From the NCBI RefSeq assembly GCF_020400605.1, contig NZ_JAINRD010000036.1, positions 1 to 60,699 of the forward strand: DNA of 60,699 nt, given 5' to 3'. Source of the DNA: Streptomyces aculeolatus (GTDB lineage Bacteria; Actinomycetota; Actinomycetes; Streptomycetales; Streptomycetaceae). This document shows, piece by piece, positions 42,140 through 50,981 of this stretch. A program made the position numbers and the translations under genes. Within the stretch, counting starts at the first letter, position 1. Every line of letters starts with the position of its first letter. The notes under the pieces are model-generated. The model saw only the letters and a list, made by a program, of their open reading frames with translations. It ran no database searches and had not been told where the DNA came from.

Positions 42140-43333
42140 GTGGATGTCGAGGATGATCTTCGGGGCGCGCTCGGACGGCAGTTGGCAGGGGTCGGCACGC
42201 GGCGGGCGGGAGCGGCCGTGGAGCGGCTCATCGCCGGCTACCGCGGCGACGGCCCCGCCCCCGCGCTGCGCGACCGGGACGACGTGGCGGCGTACGCCGC
42301 GTACCGCATGCCCGCCACGTTCCAGGCCGTGCGGGCCGCCCTGGGCGCGCTGGCCGACGCCGCGCCCGGCTGGGCGCCGGACAGCCACCTCGACGTCGGC
42401 GGCGGGACCGGCGCCGCCGTCTGGGCGGCGGCAGCCGTCTGGCCGGAAGGCGGGCCGCGCCCGACCGTCGTCCTCGATCGCGCCGAGCCCGCGCTGGCGC
42501 TCGGCCGCGAGCTGGCCGCCGGTGCCTCCGCGCCCGCGGTACGCGCCGCGCAGTGGCGCCGCGAGGCGCTCGGTGCCGCCCGGACGGGCACCGGGCGGGT
42601 CCGGAACCAGCCGGCGGACGACACCCGGCACCGGCAGCCGGGCGGCTCCGGTGGCCGCCCGGCGGACGCCTCGGCGGGCGGCCCCACGGCCGGCTCGGCA
42701 CACGGCCCAGGGGTCGGCTCGGCAGACGGTACGGCAGGTTCCGCATGGGCGCCGGCCGGGCTCGTCACCGTTTCGTACGTGCTCGGGGAGCTGTCCGAGG
42801 ACGTCCGGCGCGAGGTCGTCGCGGAAGCGGCCCGCGGGGCACGCGGCGCCGTCGTCGTCGTGGAGCCGGGGACGCCGGACGGCTACCGGCGGGTGCTCGC
42901 GGCCCGGCAGCAGCTCGTGGAAGCCGGGTTCGAGGTGCTGGCGCCGTGCCCGCACAGCGCGGCGTGCCCGATGGAGGGGACCGCCGACTGGTGCCACTTC
43001 GCCGCCCGCGTGCAGCGCTCCGCGCTGCACCGCCGGGTCAAGGGCGGCGAGCTGGGGCACGAGGACGAGAAGTTCTCGTACGTCGCGGCGGTACGGCCCG
43101 GAGGGACCGCCGGGACGGGGGCCGCGGCGCCGGCCGCCGCCCGCGTCGTACGGCATCCGCAGCTGCGCAAGGGCCTGGTGCTGCTGGAGCTGTGCACGGC
43201 CGGCGAGGGGCTGGCCCGTACGACCGTGTCCAAGCGGCAGGGCCCGCGCTACCGCGCCGCCCGGGACGTGCGGTGGGGCGATGCGTGGCCGCCGCCGCAG
43301 GACGACGGCCACGCCGGGGGCGCCGGGGCGTAG
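42140..43333 (+). CDS. Rsm22/METTL17-type ribosomal small-subunit methyltransferase
   Basis: A 397-residue SAM-dependent methyltransferase-like protein of the Rsm22 family, which associates with the small ribosomal subunit. The SAM loop is LDVGGGTGAAVW, and the family's cysteine motif CPHSAACPM...DWCHF is present near residues 272-291; in mitochondrial relatives these cysteines hold an iron-sulfur cluster. A low-complexity insert of about 50 residues (Gly/Ala/Ser-rich, about 150-205) breaks the Rossmann part, where other members are compact. It begins at GTG 42140 behind a leaderless promoter and ends four bases from the convergent next gene. Confidence 0.85.
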   Translation: MDVEDDLRGALGRQLAGVGTRRAGAAVERLIAGYRGDGPAPALRDRDDVAAYAAYRMPATFQAVRAALGALADAAPGWAPDSHLDVGGGTGAAVWAAAAVWPEGGPRPTVVLDRAEPALALGRELAAGASAPAVRAAQWRREALGAARTGTGRVRNQPADDTRHRQPGGSGGRPADASAGGPTAGSAHGPGVGSADGTAGSAWAPAGLVTVSYVLGELSEDVRREVVAEAARGARGAVVVVEPGTPDGYRRVLAARQQLVEAGFEVLAPCPHSAACPMEGTADWCHFAARVQRSALHRRVKGGELGHEDEKFSYVAAVRPGGTAGTGAAAPAAARVVRHPQLRKGLVLLELCTAGEGLARTTVSKRQGPRYRAARDVRWGDAWPPPQDDGHAGGAGA

Positions 43334-43337
43334 CGGG

Positions 43338-44156
43338 TCAGTCGCGCAGCTCCAGCGTGCAGCACTTCACGCTGCCGCCGCCCTTGAGCAGCTCCGTCAG
43401 ATCCATCGGGATCGGTTCGAAGCCGCGCGCCCGCAGCGGCGCGACCAGCCCGGCCGCCGCCTGCGGCAGCAGCACGTGGCGGCCGTCGCTGACGGCGTTG
43501 AGGCCCAGGGCGAGCGCGTCCTCCTCCCCCGCCAGGACGGCGTCGGGGAAGAGCCGGGCGAGGACGTCGCGGCTGCCCGGGGAGAACGCGGCCGGGTAGT
43601 ACATGACGTCGGCGTCGGTGGAGTCGTCCAGGACGCACAGCGCGGTGTCGAGGTGGTAGAAGCGGGGGTCGACCAGGTCGAGGCCGACGACCGGGCGGCC
43701 CAGGTACTCCTGCGCCTCGGCGTGCGACTCGGGGCTGCTGCGGAAGCCGCGGCCCGCGAGGATCCAGGAGCGGGTGACGGCGAAGTCGCCCTCGCCCTCG
43801 TTGACGTGCTCCGGCAGGTGGTAGTCGGCGAAGCCGTGCTTGCGGAACCAGCGGCGCTGGGCGGTGGCCTCGCCGCTGCGCTGCGGGTACGCGAAGCGCG
43901 CGCCCAGCACGCGGCCGTCGACGACGAGCGCGCCGTTGGCGGCGAAGACCATGTCCGGCAGGGCGGGGTCGGGCTCCAGCAGCTCCACGGTGTGGCCGAG
44001 GGAGCGCTGCCGGGCGACCAGGTCCTCCCACTGCGCGATCGCGAGCTGGAGGTCGACGGGTTTGGCGGGATCCATCCACGGGTTGATGGAGTACGTGACG
44101 GCGAAGTGTGCCGGTGGGCACATCAGGTACCGGCGCGCCGAGGCTGTGCGCAACAA
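43338..44156 (-). CDS. Dimethylarginine dimethylaminohydrolase-like amidinotransferase-fold enzyme
   Basis: A 272-residue enzyme of the arginine deiminase superfamily. LMCPPAHFAVTYSINPWMD, LPDMVFAANGALVV, GEGDFAVTRSW and DPRFYHLDTALCVL (catalytic His) are typical of the dimethylargininase/ornithine-aminotransferase-linked group, and the C-terminal GGGSVKCCTLEL carries the nucleophilic cysteine. It would hydrolyse dimethylarginine or arginine to citrulline or ornithine. GTGAGGAG lies six bases before TTG 44156; ATG 44123 is an alternative start. It is convergent with the rsm22-like gene. Confidence 0.88.
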   Translation of the reverse strand: MLRTASARRYLMCPPAHFAVTYSINPWMDPAKPVDLQLAIAQWEDLVARQRSLGHTVELLEPDPALPDMVFAANGALVVDGRVLGARFAYPQRSGEATAQRRWFRKHGFADYHLPEHVNEGEGDFAVTRSWILAGRGFRSSPESHAEAQEYLGRPVVGLDLVDPRFYHLDTALCVLDDSTDADVMYYPAAFSPGSRDVLARLFPDAVLAGEEDALALGLNAVSDGRHVLLPQAAAGLVAPLRARGFEPIPMDLTELLKGGGSVKCCTLELRD

Positions 44157-44611
44157 CGAGGGCTCCTCACTGCTGACGTCCAAGCGCCGGCCCGCGGATC
44201 GCGCGCGCCGACGCACGTAACCGAATGGTGCCTGGTGAACACCCGCGCGCGCAGTAGTGCGGCACGGGTGGCCGGGGTCGCGCCGCGGGGCGCGGGAGCG
44301 CGTACGGGGAATGCGGCCCGCCAAAGGTGTATTTAGCGCGATACGCACAGGTGAGCGGTGGTCACGGTTTCATCGCATACGGCGCCGGGCGGGCGGCGTC
44401 CCCGTAGCGCGTGAGGGGGCGTATCCGCGCAGGTCCGGGCGTACGGGCCGGAAGGCGACCGGCCGCCGGGGCGGAACCGGACGCCTCGGTACCGCAGGGC
44501 GGCTCGCGGACCGGATGGCATACCGTGGCACAGTATCGGCCTACAGCACCCGTTTCCGGTGGCAGCACGGGGATCGGGTCCCCAGGGACGACGGCCGAGG
44601 TGAGGGGACGC
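44157..44611. other. 455-base gene-free region
   Basis: Between the dimethylargininase-like gene and the primase-polymerase gene, which point away from each other. It should hold both promoters. TATTTAGCGC near 44331 and CAGTAT near 44533 are possible -10 elements, but no hexamer pair is convincing and no coding frame or repeat was found. Confidence 0.5.
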
Positions 44612-45355
44612 ATGGCACGGGCACGCAGGCTTCCGCAGTGGCTTCCCGGCACCCGCCGCGGCCGGACGCGCGGCAGTGCCGCCGCGGCGGAGCGCCTGCA
44701 GGCGGCCGCCGCGGAGCGCAGGGAACTGCTGCTCGCCGCCGCCGACGCGGGCCTGCCGCTGGCGCCCGCCGCGTACCCGGAGGGCTACGGCTGCTCCTGC
44801 GACCGCATCGGCTGTCCCTCCCCCGGCCGCCATCCCGTCTCCTTCGCCTGGCAGACGCAGGCCAGCGCCGACGCGCAGCGCATCGAGCGGTGGCTCGCCG
44901 CACAGCCGGAGGCCAACTTCGTCACCGCCACGGGCCGCAGCCACGACGTACTGGACGTGCCGATGGAGGCGGGCGCGCGGGCGCTGGCCCGGCTGGAGGC
45001 GGAGGGTGTCGCGGTCGGGCCCGTGGCGGTCAGCCCGGAGGCGCCGGGGCCGGGGCGGATGCTCTTCTTCACCTCCACCCGCGGCACGCCGGAGGACGAG
45101 GACGAGTGGTGGCCGTGCGAGCTGGACTGCCGCCCGGAGACCATGGACGAGCACCCGGGGCTGCGCTGGCACTGCCGCGGCAGCTACGTGCTGGTGCCTC
45201 CGGCGCGGCTGCCGGGTGACGAGGGCGTGACCTGGCTGCGCGGACCCGAGCACCCGCTGCCGGACCCGCTGACGCTGCTGGAGGCGCTGACGGATGCGTG
45301 CGCGGCGTACGCGGGCGCGGAGCGGGAGCGCGAGGCGGCCTGGCCGCTGAGCTGA
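44612..45355 (+). CDS. Stand-alone bifunctional primase/polymerase (AEP) domain protein
   Basis: A 247-residue protein of the archaeo-eukaryotic primase (Prim-Pol) family as found in Streptomyces chromosomes. A basic, coiled N-terminus leads to GYGCSCDRIGCPSPGRHP, then ANFVTATGRSHDVLDVP with the metal-site DVLDV, and WHCRGSYVLVPP with the conserved histidine strand. There is no helicase domain. Whether it is catalytically active is unclear, because the first acidic motif is DVLD rather than the usual DxD. GAGGGG precedes ATG 44612. Confidence 0.82.
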   Translation: MARARRLPQWLPGTRRGRTRGSAAAAERLQAAAAERRELLLAAADAGLPLAPAAYPEGYGCSCDRIGCPSPGRHPVSFAWQTQASADAQRIERWLAAQPEANFVTATGRSHDVLDVPMEAGARALARLEAEGVAVGPVAVSPEAPGPGRMLFFTSTRGTPEDEDEWWPCELDCRPETMDEHPGLRWHCRGSYVLVPPARLPGDEGVTWLRGPEHPLPDPLTLLEALTDACAAYAGAEREREAAWPLS

Positions 45356-45371
45356 GGCCCGGTGCCGGGCC
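45356..45371 (+). terminator. Hairpin directly after the primase-polymerase stop
   Basis: GGCCCGG and CCGGGCC form a perfect seven-pair stem with only TG between, starting at the base after the stop codon. A loop of two is tight, so the real stem is probably shorter. It could act as a GC-rich terminator. Confidence 0.4.
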
Positions 45372-45427
45372 GGCCCGCGCGCGGGGCCGACGGCGCACGC
45401 CGGACCGAGGGCGCACACCGGGCTTGA

Positions 45428-45441
45428 GGGCCTGTAGGCCC
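45428..45441. terminator. Short hairpin between convergent genes
   Basis: GGGCCT and AGGCCC flank GT, giving a six-pair stem in the gap between the primase-polymerase gene and the convergent lipoprotein gene. It would serve the lipoprotein gene from the other side. Confidence 0.35.
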
Positions 45442-45458
45442 GCGCCCGGCTTCGCCGG

Positions 45459-46442
45459 TCAGCTCCCCTCGGCGCCCACCACACCTTCCAGGCGGTTGTA
45501 GAAGACGATCCCGTCGCCCTTGTCGTCGCGCGGCGGCACCACCACCGCCTGCTGCGAGACCCGCTCCATCGTCAGCGACTTCTTCGCCGTGCCCGTCATC
45601 AGGGGCTTCGCCGCCGACGGCACCTCGACCTCGCGGCCCTCTGCCACCGTCTGCTTGACGAAGTGCCGGGTGCTGAACATCACCAGCGCCCCGCCGTCCG
45701 CCAGCCGCAGCGCGACCGGCGGGTACTCGGGGGTGGCCTCGTCGACGTACTGCGTGACGTACTCGGGCGTGCGCCGGTACTGCTCGCGCGAGCCGACCCG
45801 CTCGGACGTGTGCTGCCCCGGCGCGAAGTCGTCGCCGGAGCCGTCCTTCAGATACGCGGCGTACGTCTTCCCCAGCTCCGCGGGCGCGACGGCCAGCCCC
45901 GCGGACGCGCCCAGCGGCACGCGGCGGACGTGCCCGTCCTCGTCCTCGGCGAACTCCCCGATGGCGGCCGCCTCGGAGTCGTCCAGCAGCGACAGGTGGG
46001 TGGCGTGCCAGCTCGACTCCGGCCCCTCCTTGACGAAGACCAGGAACCAGCGCAGCTCGTTGCGGTTGGTGAGGGTGTCGGCGACGAACCACCGCGGCCA
46101 GCCGCGCTGCTGGGGGATCAGGTAGTTGGTGTCGCTGAACTCCAGCGGCTCGTAGTCGGGGTTGCCCTCCGGGTAGTCCTCCTTGCGCACCTTCAGGCCC
46201 GCCTGGTCGATCTCGCGGAGCCCGCCGGCCTCGATCCGGGAGTTGACGTCGAGGTCGTAGTCCTCGTTGGCCTTGTTGTTCAGCTTCCCGAACCGGTCGA
46301 GGACGCGGTCCGCCTCGCCCTTCTGCACGGCCGGCTGGAGCACCTCCTCGCCGTGGACCGTGACGCAGCCCGTGAGCGTCAGCAGCAGCGCCGCCAGCAA
46401 CGGCACCGCGGCGACGGTCACCCGGAAGCGGCGTATCGGCAT
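45459..46442 (-). CDS. Exported lipoprotein of unknown function
   Basis: A 327-residue protein with signal peptide (FRVTVAAVPLLAALLLTLTG) and lipobox LTGC at residues 23-26. The mature part is polar and acidic, with a mixed alpha/beta pattern (WPRWFVADTLTNRNELRWFLVF) seen in several Streptomyces lipoproteins without known role. No enzyme motif was found. It lies between the primase-polymerase gene and the CDP-alcohol gene and shares no operon. Confidence 0.8.
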   Translation of the reverse strand: MPIRRFRVTVAAVPLLAALLLTLTGCVTVHGEEVLQPAVQKGEADRVLDRFGKLNNKANEDYDLDVNSRIEAGGLREIDQAGLKVRKEDYPEGNPDYEPLEFSDTNYLIPQQRGWPRWFVADTLTNRNELRWFLVFVKEGPESSWHATHLSLLDDSEAAAIGEFAEDEDGHVRRVPLGASAGLAVAPAELGKTYAAYLKDGSGDDFAPGQHTSERVGSREQYRRTPEYVTQYVDEATPEYPPVALRLADGGALVMFSTRHFVKQTVAEGREVEVPSAAKPLMTGTAKKSLTMERVSQQAVVVPPRDDKGDGIVFYNRLEGVVGAEGS

Positions 46443-46633
46443 GATCTTTTTCTCCGACTCCTGCGCGAGGGGCTGGGAACGGCGTCACCTTACCGGTTCC
46501 GCGGCGGCTCACCGGAGCGGGACCGGATCCGCCCCCGCGGGCGGTGAACGGGCGGTGCGCCGGGCAGTGATTCGGCTCTCATTCGTCTCCGGAGGGCCAA
46601 AACCCTTCCCCGGGACGGGTCCGAGCGATCATC

Positions 46634-47371
46634 ATGCTGCGCATGACATTCGGGGCAGCACTGAGCGAGTTGCGCAAAGCTCAGAAAACGGCGAAGGGCG
46701 TCTCGCTCTACTCGCGCTACGTCAACCGGCCGCTGGGGCGGGTGTTCGCGGCGGGCGCGTACGTCCTGGGGCTGCGGCCGAACCATGTGACGCTGCTCAG
46801 CGCGGCGTTCACCGGCAGCGGGATCGCCTGCGTCGCGCTGGTGCGCCCCGGCTGGGCACTGGCCGTCGCGGTGTACGCGCTGCTCGTCGTCGGCTTCGCC
46901 CTCGACTCGGCCGACGGCCAGCTGGCGCGGCTGCGCCGGGAGTCGAGCGCGGCCGGCGAGTGGCTGGACCACTTCGTCGACTGCGCGAAGGTCACCGCCG
47001 TGCATGCCGCCGTCCTCGTCTCCTTCTACCGCTTCTTCGACCTCGGCTCGGACGCCTGGCTGCTGCTGCCGCTCGGCTTCCAGCTCGCCGCGGTGCTGAT
47101 CTTCTGCGGCGGGCTGCTGGCCGACAAGCTCAAGCCGAAGCCCGCCCCGGGATCCGCACCCGGCGCCGGCCCCGCGCCCGCCCCGCCGCCCTCGCGGCTG
47201 CGGGCGGTGGCGCTGCTGCCCGTGGACTACGGCGTCTTCTGCGTGGTGTTCCTGCTGCTGGGCAGCGAGCGCGCGTTCCTCGCCGGCTATACGGCGCTGG
47301 CCGCGGCGGCGGCGCTGTTCCTGGTCGCCTTTACGGCGAAATGGTTCCGGGAGCTGTCTGCGGCGGGCTGA
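46634..47371 (+). CDS. CDP-alcohol phosphatidyltransferase family membrane enzyme
   Basis: A 245-residue membrane enzyme with about five helices. The complete catalytic signature DxxDG-AR-G-D-D is present: Asp91, Asp94-Gly95, Ala98-Arg99, Gly108, Asp112 and Asp116. The family moves a phosphoalcohol from a CDP-activated donor to a second alcohol such as glycerol phosphate, inositol phosphate or a polymer. ATG 46643 is an alternative start. Its stop lies 41 bases inside the convergent cytidylyltransferase gene, which could make the CDP-activated donor. The alcohol is not predictable. Confidence 0.9.
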   Translation: MLRMTFGAALSELRKAQKTAKGVSLYSRYVNRPLGRVFAAGAYVLGLRPNHVTLLSAAFTGSGIACVALVRPGWALAVAVYALLVVGFALDSADGQLARLRRESSAAGEWLDHFVDCAKVTAVHAAVLVSFYRFFDLGSDAWLLLPLGFQLAAVLIFCGGLLADKLKPKPAPGSAPGAGPAPAPPPSRLRAVALLPVDYGVFCVVFLLLGSERAFLAGYTALAAAAALFLVAFTAKWFRELSAAG

Positions 47372-47816
47372 GGGGGGCGTCGGCGCGCGGGGCCCGGCCG
47401 GAGAGGGCGTCGAGTGCGCGGCGCAGCTGCGTGCTCGACGTGTGCACGGTGTACGGGAAATAGACCACTTCCACGCCCACCGTCCTGAAGTCGGCCTCGA
47501 GCTTGTCCCCCTTGGGCGTGCCCCGCCAGTCGTCGCCCTTGAAGATCACGTCGAACCGGACCTGCTGCCAGGTCTCCAGTTTGTCCGGCACGGTCTCGAC
47601 GAACGCGGCGTCCACGTGCCGGATGCTGCGGACGATCTCCAGCCGCTCGACCAGCGGCACGACCGGGGCGCGGCCCTTCGCCAACTGCGCCATCTCGTCG
47701 GAGACCACGCCCGCCACGAGGTAGTCGCAGCGACTGCGGGCGTGCCTGAGGATGTTCAGGTGTCCGACGTGAAAGAGGTCGTAGACCCCCGGTGCATAGC
47801 CGACCGTGTGCGCCAC
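47331..47816 (-). CDS. Cytidylyltransferase (TagD/RfaE-like nucleotidyltransferase)
   Basis: A 161-residue nucleotidyltransferase. The motif HVGHLN (residues 16-21) binds the nucleotide phosphates, FKGDDWRGTPKGD and the C-terminal SSTQLRR correspond to the RTxGISTT block of glycerol-3-phosphate cytidylyltransferases. It probably makes a CDP-alcohol from CTP. The start is GTG 47816, five bases after GGGGGG. The last 41 bases overlap the end of the CDP-alcohol transferase gene on the other strand. Both lie within the polysaccharide locus. Confidence 0.88.
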   Translation of the reverse strand: MAHTVGYAPGVYDLFHVGHLNILRHARSRCDYLVAGVVSDEMAQLAKGRAPVVPLVERLEIVRSIRHVDAAFVETVPDKLETWQQVRFDVIFKGDDWRGTPKGDKLEADFRTVGVEVVYFPYTVHTSSTQLRRALDALSGRAPRADAPLSPPQTAPGTISP

Positions 47817-47937
47817 GGCACCCCCCAAGATTCCCCCTGATATGTGCGCAACCCCCAGCGCGCCAGGAGTGTCAACCATAACGGGCAGGTGCGGATAAGG
47901 TGCAAGCCGGGCTTCGGGAAGGCAAACGAGGGATGGC

Positions 47938-49254
47938 ATGGTGACGCGGGTACTGCTGGTTTCGACCAACTATGCGCCGGAACAGGCAGGAATCGGGCCG
48001 TATGCCACGCAGATCGCGGAGCACTGGGCCGGGACCGGTCGCGCCGAGGTGCACGTGCTGGCCGGCATGCCGCACTACCCGAACTGGCGCGTCGCCGAGG
48101 ACTACCGCGGCGTCTGGCGCAAGGAGGAGGAGCGGGCCGGCGTCCGCCTGCACCGCCGCCGCCACTCCGTACCCGCGCGGCAGACCGCCGTGCGGCGCGC
48201 GTGGTACGAGGCGTCGATCCTCGCCCACGGCGTCGTCGCGCCGCCGCGCATGGCCGCCCCGGACGCAGTCGTCGCGCAGTTGCCGAGCCTGGCCGGAGGC
48301 GCGCTCGGCGCCCGCCTGGCCCGCCGCCACGGGGTGCCGTACATACCCGTCGTACAGGACCTGATGGGCGCGGCCGCGGCGCAGAGCGGCATCCGCGGCG
48401 GGGGCCGCGCGGCCGCCGCGGCGCGCGCGGTGGAGTCCCGGGTGCTGCGGCGGGCGTCGCTGGTCGGAGTGATCCACGAGACGTTCGTCCCGCGGGTGGC
48501 CGCGATGGGCGTCGACGAGAAGCGGATACGCGTCGTCCCCAACTGGTCCCACGTGACGGAGCCCACACGGCCGCGCGCGGAGATGCGCGCCCGGCTGGGG
48601 TGGCGCGACGGGCAGACCGTGCTGCTGCACTCCGGCAACATGGGCCTGAAGCAGGGCCTGGAGGTGCTCGTCGAGGCAGCCCGCACCGACCCCTCGCTGC
48701 GGGTCGTGCTGATGGGCGACGGCAACCAGCGCGCGCAGCTCGCCGCCCTGGGCGCCGGGCTGCCGAACCTGGACTTCCTGCCGCCCGCGGACGCCTGTGA
48801 GTTCACCGACGTGCTGGCCGCGGCGGACGTGCTGGCGGTCACCCAGCGCTCGTCGGTGCTGGACATGAGCGTCCCGTCGAAGCTCACCTCGTACTTCGCC
48901 GCCGGCCGGCCCGTGGTCGCCTCGGTCGCCGACGGCGGCGGCACGGCGGAGGAGATGCGGCGTGCGGGCGCAGGGGTGGTGGTGCCGCCGGAGGACCCCG
49001 CGGCGCTGCTGGAAGCGGTGCGTACGCTGGCCGCGGACCCCGGTGCGGCCGACGCGCTGGGCGCCAGGGGGCCGGTGTACGTGCGGGAGCACCTGAGCAG
49101 CGAGGCGGGTCTGGGCCGGATCACGGCGCTGCTGGACGAGGCCCTGGACGCCTCCGGGGGGCCGGTTGTCCACAACCGGCCGGTTATCCACAGGCGGGAG
49201 GCGGCCGGAGAGCCGGCCGGGGGGTCCGTCACGCATACTGACAAGACCGGTTGA
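47938..49254 (+). CDS. Glycosyltransferase family 4 (WbuB-type)
   Basis: A 438-residue GT-B transferase. It opens VLLVSTNYAPEQAGIGPYAT and has VLAGMPHYPNWRV, both typical of WbuB-like fucosamine or deoxyhexose transferases; the donor block is HSGNMGLKQGLEVLVEA and SVPSKLTSYFAAGRPVVASV. GAGGG precedes ATG 47938. It is divergent from the cytidylyltransferase gene by 121 bases and leads a run of three genes with the Wzz- and Wzx-like genes. A donor such as GDP-fucose would suit the gmd/fcl genes, but this is inferred. Confidence 0.92.
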   Translation: MVTRVLLVSTNYAPEQAGIGPYATQIAEHWAGTGRAEVHVLAGMPHYPNWRVAEDYRGVWRKEEERAGVRLHRRRHSVPARQTAVRRAWYEASILAHGVVAPPRMAAPDAVVAQLPSLAGGALGARLARRHGVPYIPVVQDLMGAAAAQSGIRGGGRAAAAARAVESRVLRRASLVGVIHETFVPRVAAMGVDEKRIRVVPNWSHVTEPTRPRAEMRARLGWRDGQTVLLHSGNMGLKQGLEVLVEAARTDPSLRVVLMGDGNQRAQLAALGAGLPNLDFLPPADACEFTDVLAAADVLAVTQRSSVLDMSVPSKLTSYFAAGRPVVASVADGGGTAEEMRRAGAGVVVPPEDPAALLEAVRTLAADPGAADALGARGPVYVREHLSSEAGLGRITALLDEALDASGGPVVHNRPVIHRREAAGEPAGGSVTHTDKTG

Positions 49255-49268
49255 GGGGGGCCGAGACC

Positions 49269-50981
49269 ATGTCACAGCACGCTCCGGGCGACAGCCACGC
49301 CATGCAGCCGCAGGACGAGCCCGACCTGCTGCGCGACCAGTTCCGGCAACTGCTGCGCTACCGCGGGATGATCGTCCTGGGCATCGTCCTCGGGCTGCTC
49401 GGCGGCGGGTGGATCGCCCTCGCCTCCGGCGACGAGTACATCGCGTCCAGCGAGGTCACGCTCCGCCAGGTCAGCCTCGATCCCTTCGCCTCCGGCAGCG
49501 ACGCGACGGCCATCAAGGAGAACATCGGCACGGAGCGGCAGACCGCCGCGAGCAACGCGGTCGCCAGGGTCGTCGCGGAGGAGATCGACCACCCCGAGGA
49601 CGGCGAGAAGCTCCAGCACGGCCTCCAGGTCACCAACCCGCCGAACACGCTGGTGCTCCGCTTCGACTACAGCGCGGAGGACCCCGAGACGGCAGCCGAG
49701 CGCTCCAACGCCTTCGCCGCCGCCTACCTCGCGTACCGCGAGGACAAGAGCAAGCGGACCATCGACAACATGGTCGAGGCCTATGACGAACAGGTCAAAC
49801 CCCTGATCGCCGAGCGGGACTCGCTCGACGACGAGATCGAGTCCCTCGGCGAGGGCAGCGCGCTGGAGTCGGCGCTGTCGGCCCGCTCCTCGCTCAGCCA
49901 GAGCATCGGCCAGATCACCGCCGACCGCGCCAAGCTCCAGGCCCTCGACACCACCCCGGGGCACGTCGTGCGGGACGCCACGCCGCCGGCCGAGCCCGCG
50001 GGGCCGGGGATCTTCATGCTGCTCGGCCTCGGCGCCGCGTTCGGCGTGGGCCTCGGGCTGCTCGTCGCCTGGGTGCGGCTGGTCTTCGACCCCACGGCGC
50101 GCTCGGAGAGCGACGTCGTCCGGGCGCTGCACGCCCCGGTGCTCGGCACCCTGCCGCGCACCCGCAGGCCCGGCGGGCTGCTGGCCACCGGCAGGGTCGC
50201 CGAGGAGTACCGCTCGATGGCCTTCCGGCTGGCGTACGACCAGCGCTTCGCCGACCGGCGGCGGCTGTTGGTGGTCGCGCCGCGCGGCAGCATAGACATC
50301 CCCGCCGCGGTCTCGGTCAACCTGGCCGCGTCGTTCGTGGAGATGGGGCACGAGGTGCTGCTCGTCGAGGCGGACCTGCGCACGCCGAGCCTGTCGGCGC
50401 GGCTCAGCGCCGCCGACGGGGTGCGGCCCGGCTGGGCCCGTACGCCGGCGCGCGGTGACGGCGGCTGGCCGACGGGCCTGCAGATTCCGATCGACGCGGG
50501 CGAGTCCGGTGCGTTCGACCTCATCCCCGGCACCCGGGTGCGCAACGCGGCGCGGGCCCTGACGTCCGCGCCGGCCACGCAGTTGATCTCGGAGGCGGAC
50601 GCCCCCGGTTCCGTCGTGGTGGTGCTGGCGCCGGCCGTCCTGTCGTACGCGGACGCCCTCGCGCTGGCCGACCGGGTCGACGGCGTGCTCGTCGTCTGCG
50701 ACCCGCGGCAGGTGCACCGCGAGGACCTGGCGCGTATCCGCGAGCTGATATCGGGCGCGGGCGGCACGGTGCTCGGTGCGGTGCTGCACTCGCACGGCAG
50801 CGGCGAGCCCGACGCGGGCGGACGCGGCCGGTCCGGCAGAGGCGCGGGCCGCGGCGGCGCCCGGGGCGACGGGCGCGGCGGCGAGGCCGGCGGAGGCACG
50901 GGGGTGCCGGCGCCGCCGGCGGAGGCCACGGGGGCGGACTACCCGGCCGACAGCCGGGCCGTGCGCTCCTCGCGGCGGTAG
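49269..50981 (+). CDS. Wzz-like chain-length protein with degenerate BY-kinase domain
   Basis: A 570-residue protein with the Wzz layout: cytoplasmic start, first helix (about residues 33-50), large external part with coil (about 165-215), second helix (about 248-270) and a cytoplasmic P-loop-type domain. That domain has lost its ATP site. The Walker A position reads APRGSIDIPAAVSVNLA instead of PGEGKST, and the Walker B position reads VVVLAPAVLSYADAL without the aspartate; only LLVEADLRTP remains. The C-terminus is Gly/Arg-rich rather than Tyr-rich. It ends directly at the ATG of the flippase gene. Confidence 0.88.
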   Translation: MSQHAPGDSHAMQPQDEPDLLRDQFRQLLRYRGMIVLGIVLGLLGGGWIALASGDEYIASSEVTLRQVSLDPFASGSDATAIKENIGTERQTAASNAVARVVAEEIDHPEDGEKLQHGLQVTNPPNTLVLRFDYSAEDPETAAERSNAFAAAYLAYREDKSKRTIDNMVEAYDEQVKPLIAERDSLDDEIESLGEGSALESALSARSSLSQSIGQITADRAKLQALDTTPGHVVRDATPPAEPAGPGIFMLLGLGAAFGVGLGLLVAWVRLVFDPTARSESDVVRALHAPVLGTLPRTRRPGGLLATGRVAEEYRSMAFRLAYDQRFADRRRLLVVAPRGSIDIPAAVSVNLAASFVEMGHEVLLVEADLRTPSLSARLSAADGVRPGWARTPARGDGGWPTGLQIPIDAGESGAFDLIPGTRVRNAARALTSAPATQLISEADAPGSVVVVLAPAVLSYADALALADRVDGVLVVCDPRQVHREDLARIRELISGAGGTVLGAVLHSHGSGEPDAGGRGRSGRGAGRGGARGDGRGGEAGGGTGVPAPPAEATGADYPADSRAVRSSRR

